Part shown: positions 34,096-64,000 of the stretch, one piece after another | Position numbering within the stretch: the stretch's first letter is position 1 | Layout: each line of letters begins with the position of its first letter | DNA from: Heliocidaris tuberculata | Taxonomy: Eukaryota > Echinodermata > Echinoidea > Camarodonta > Echinometridae | Assembly: GCA_025618425.1 (NCBI GenBank) | Contig: CM046838.1 | Location: 3,849,715 to 3,913,714, forward strand | Length of the DNA stretch: 64,000 bases | Direction: 5' to 3' | Notes under the pieces: model-generated | The model's database searches: none | Told to the model about the DNA's origin: nothing | Seen by the model: the letters and a program-made list of their open reading frames with translations, nothing else | Translations under genes and position numbers: made by a program

Positions 34096-34958
34096 TACTA
34101 CAACTACTAAAAATTCATTTGCTATGTTTATAGCATAAGCGTACTGTACACACCAGTATCTCACCTCATCTATATCCCAATATAATATTTATTGGATCAG
34201 GGTAATCTAATAAGGAAAAACACGAATAATGATAAGGATATAAATTGAATAAATTTCCCATGGTCTCACGTGTACTCATGGTATTTTTTTTTTATAAAAA
34301 CAATTTCTCAACATTTATAAGGGCATGAAAACTGTACCACTTCATAATCATTTCCACGTGCCGAACCAACTGACCGCGCATCTCTACGGTTTCTACTAAC
34401 ATTAAAATGCATCCATTAAAGTCTATATGTGTACATATAGTCTATAAATACACCATTATAATTACCAAACAATGTCATCAGTACAACCCATCACATTGAA
34501 TTGTTATATTCTAATGTAAGTCTTAACAGTTTCCGTTTAGATAGAGACATGAATACTTATGAATACTTTTTGAAAGTAACATACCGCTATCAATAGGATA
34601 TAATATACGGGCTGACATTGCTAAACATGCTAATAGAATAGCGGGGATGCCGTAATACACCTTTATAAACAGACCGACAATAGAACGAACCAAAAAAATT
34701 ACATAACCCTAAATAGCTAAAAAAAAAAAAAAAAAAAAACGACTATTGGTCGGTTTGGGGTCGATTTATTTCACTTTATTAATTTCTGTAATGACTGAAT
34801 ATAAAGAATGCTCAACAACACAGGCTGGAAGGGTCAATTTACAAGAAATAACAAAATATTTACAAATGAATTCGTACAATAAAAATATAAATGAGAAAAA
34901 CGATACATGATAAACATGTATCGTTCAAAGAGGCAAGGAGGGAGAGATAAGGAGAGAA

Positions 34959-34989
<31 letters not shown>

Positions 34990-35115
34990 GATAGAGAGAG
35001 AGAAGGAGAGAGAGAGAGAGAGAGAGAGATGGATAAGGCATAGGGGACAGACTGAAACAACGTGGAAAAAATTCACATCTACAAAAGTGGGATAAGAAAC
35101 ATTATATATACAGAA
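34095..35115. other. intergenic, simple repeats
   Basis: Contains an A21 tract (~34719-34739) and a GA/AG microsatellite (34940-35030). TTTATTTCACTTTATTAATT next to the A-tract may be a minus-strand retroelement tail. No gene seen. Confidence 0.5.
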
Positions 35116-35117
35116 CA

Positions 35118-35490
35118 AAATAGATTCTTGGACAACTACCACCTGGAAAACTACCCCTAGGACAGTAACCCCCCCCCCCCCCCCCCAGGACAATTACCCA
35201 CAAGGACAACTACCCCCAGGACAACTACCCCCTAGGATAATTACCCCCGGACAATTACCCCCCCCCCCCCGGACAATAACCCCTAGGCAAAATTACGCCC
35301 ATAAAATGACAATTACCCCGAAACCTCCCATCCGGAACGAACTCCCCCCCCCCCCCCCCGCTGGGCTACTACCCAGAATCCCGGGAGTTGTCCTAAGGGT
35401 AGTTGTCCCGGGGGTAGTTGTCCGGGGGTAGTTATCCGGGGGTTAGTTGTCTGCGGGGTAATTGTCTAGGGGGTTGTTGTTCGGATACGT
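35118..35490. repeat. minisatellite foldback, copy 1
   Basis: About 14-17 bp units of GGACAA(C/T)TACCCCC on the left are followed by the inverted form GGGGGTAGTTGTCC on the right, so the block folds on itself. It begins GATTCTTGGACAACTACCAC and ends TTCGGATACGT. The same start and end occur in copy 2 at 38068-38420, so this is a dispersed element rather than a local expansion. Confidence 0.88.
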
Positions 35491-36159
35491 ACAAATTGTA
35501 ATGAAGCTACATAATGCTTAGATGGTGGTGTGACTGGTCACTCGGAGGTATATTAATCTTATTCAAAAGTACATCTCTTTATTGCTTTGGTTCACCTATT
35601 ATTCGGGCTGATGGCATGGTCACCTGACCGGTCACCATGGTCACTAGAAAGAGGGTTGGGGATGGTATCAAGTGATTATACATGTACAAAACATTATCGT
35701 CATATTCACCAAATTATTTTTTTTCCTACTATGTTTAGAAATAATTTTTCAATCCAGTCGGCAAATGGAAATATTCTGAGAACCACTTTTAAGAACTGTT
35801 TGAAAGTATAAAAATGTGAGAATTTGATGTTGGTGCTGCTGTTCCTGCTTCTTTGAAGATTTCTGCAAAAACTTGTCGACGAATGCATTTCGACAGCTCC
35901 ATTAAATTTTTTTCTAGCAAGGCCCCCCAATGATCATGATCTGTTATATTGTTATGTCTGATTTTGAATTCGATTGGATTGATTTGATTTGAAAGGAAAC
36001 CTGTCCTAGCCCCCCCCCCCCCCCACACTCGACGAATCTGTTGAGCTAATTGGGGCATCGTCCTAAAACGTATTTATAAGTTATTGTTGTAATTCGCGCT
36101 CGACACTTTGGGTTTGTTCCAAATGGTTGAATAGATAGATGCTTTAAGACTAGTTGACT

Positions 36160-63984
<27,825 letters not shown>

Positions 63985-64000
63985 CTGCAAATAAGGACAA

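Overview
This is eukaryotic genomic DNA: short coding exons with GT/AG boundaries are separated by long, repeat-filled introns. The AT-rich base composition, the many TACATGTA-type words, the mix of repeat families (CR1-like and L1/Tx1-like LINEs, elements with restriction-like endonucleases, Penelope-like elements, foldback MITEs) and the two animal genes fit a marine invertebrate. A sea urchin or another echinoderm is my best guess, but this is inference.

Two real genes are visible, both on the minus strand. (1) The left edge (639-4692) carries the 5' part of a SPICE1-like gene (spindle and centriole associated protein). It has six exons, a start codon at 4678 and intron phases that agree throughout; the gene runs off the left end of the window. 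(2) From 63984 down to the stop codon at 36160 lies a nearly complete NADPH oxidase 5 (NOX5) gene of thirteen exons, all phase-compatible. In order they encode EF-hands, a six-helix haem-binding ferric-reductase domain, the FAD site, a long serine/lysine-rich linker and the NADPH-binding domain. Twelve exons are well supported; the most N-terminal one (63934-63984) rests on splice sites and phase only.

The 31 kb between the genes (4.7-36.1 kb) has no gene I can support and is almost all repeats: foldback elements (9.8 and 10.3 kb), a three-fold duplication (13.2-15.1 kb), and a relic of a non-LTR element with a restriction-like endonuclease (16.3 kb). A nearly full-length two-ORF CR1-like LINE (about 17.4-22.0 kb) is inserted in the C-terminal coding region of an older Tx1/L1-like element. 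Next come a degenerate 1.26 kb tandem array (22.3-28.5 kb), a 2.7 kb satellite with a 1.2 kb higher-order period (29.0-31.75 kb) lying between two identical 117 bp sequences, a 590 bp long-armed foldback element (32.5-33.1 kb), and a minisatellite foldback (35.1 kb).

The NOX5 introns are as rich. The intron between the EF-hand exons (45.5-54.8 kb) contains a 6.4 kb structure bounded by perfect 38 bp inverted repeats. Inside it are two arrays of a ~200 bp repeat split by a 2.5 kb TG...CA insertion with a 4 bp target duplication, which may be a solo LTR. The same intron also holds a relic with a restriction-like endonuclease. The first intron holds a 704 bp hAT-type element with an 8 bp target duplication, an interstitial telomere-like tract, and a Penelope-type GIY-YIG fragment with inverted copies of its terminal sequence.

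I see no prokaryotic system, no CRISPR array and no intact host RNA gene. The points most worth follow-up are the nested 6.4 kb element, the satellite between identical transposon arms, the Penelope arms with a hammerhead-like core, and the enlarged, probably phospho-regulated NOX5 linker.
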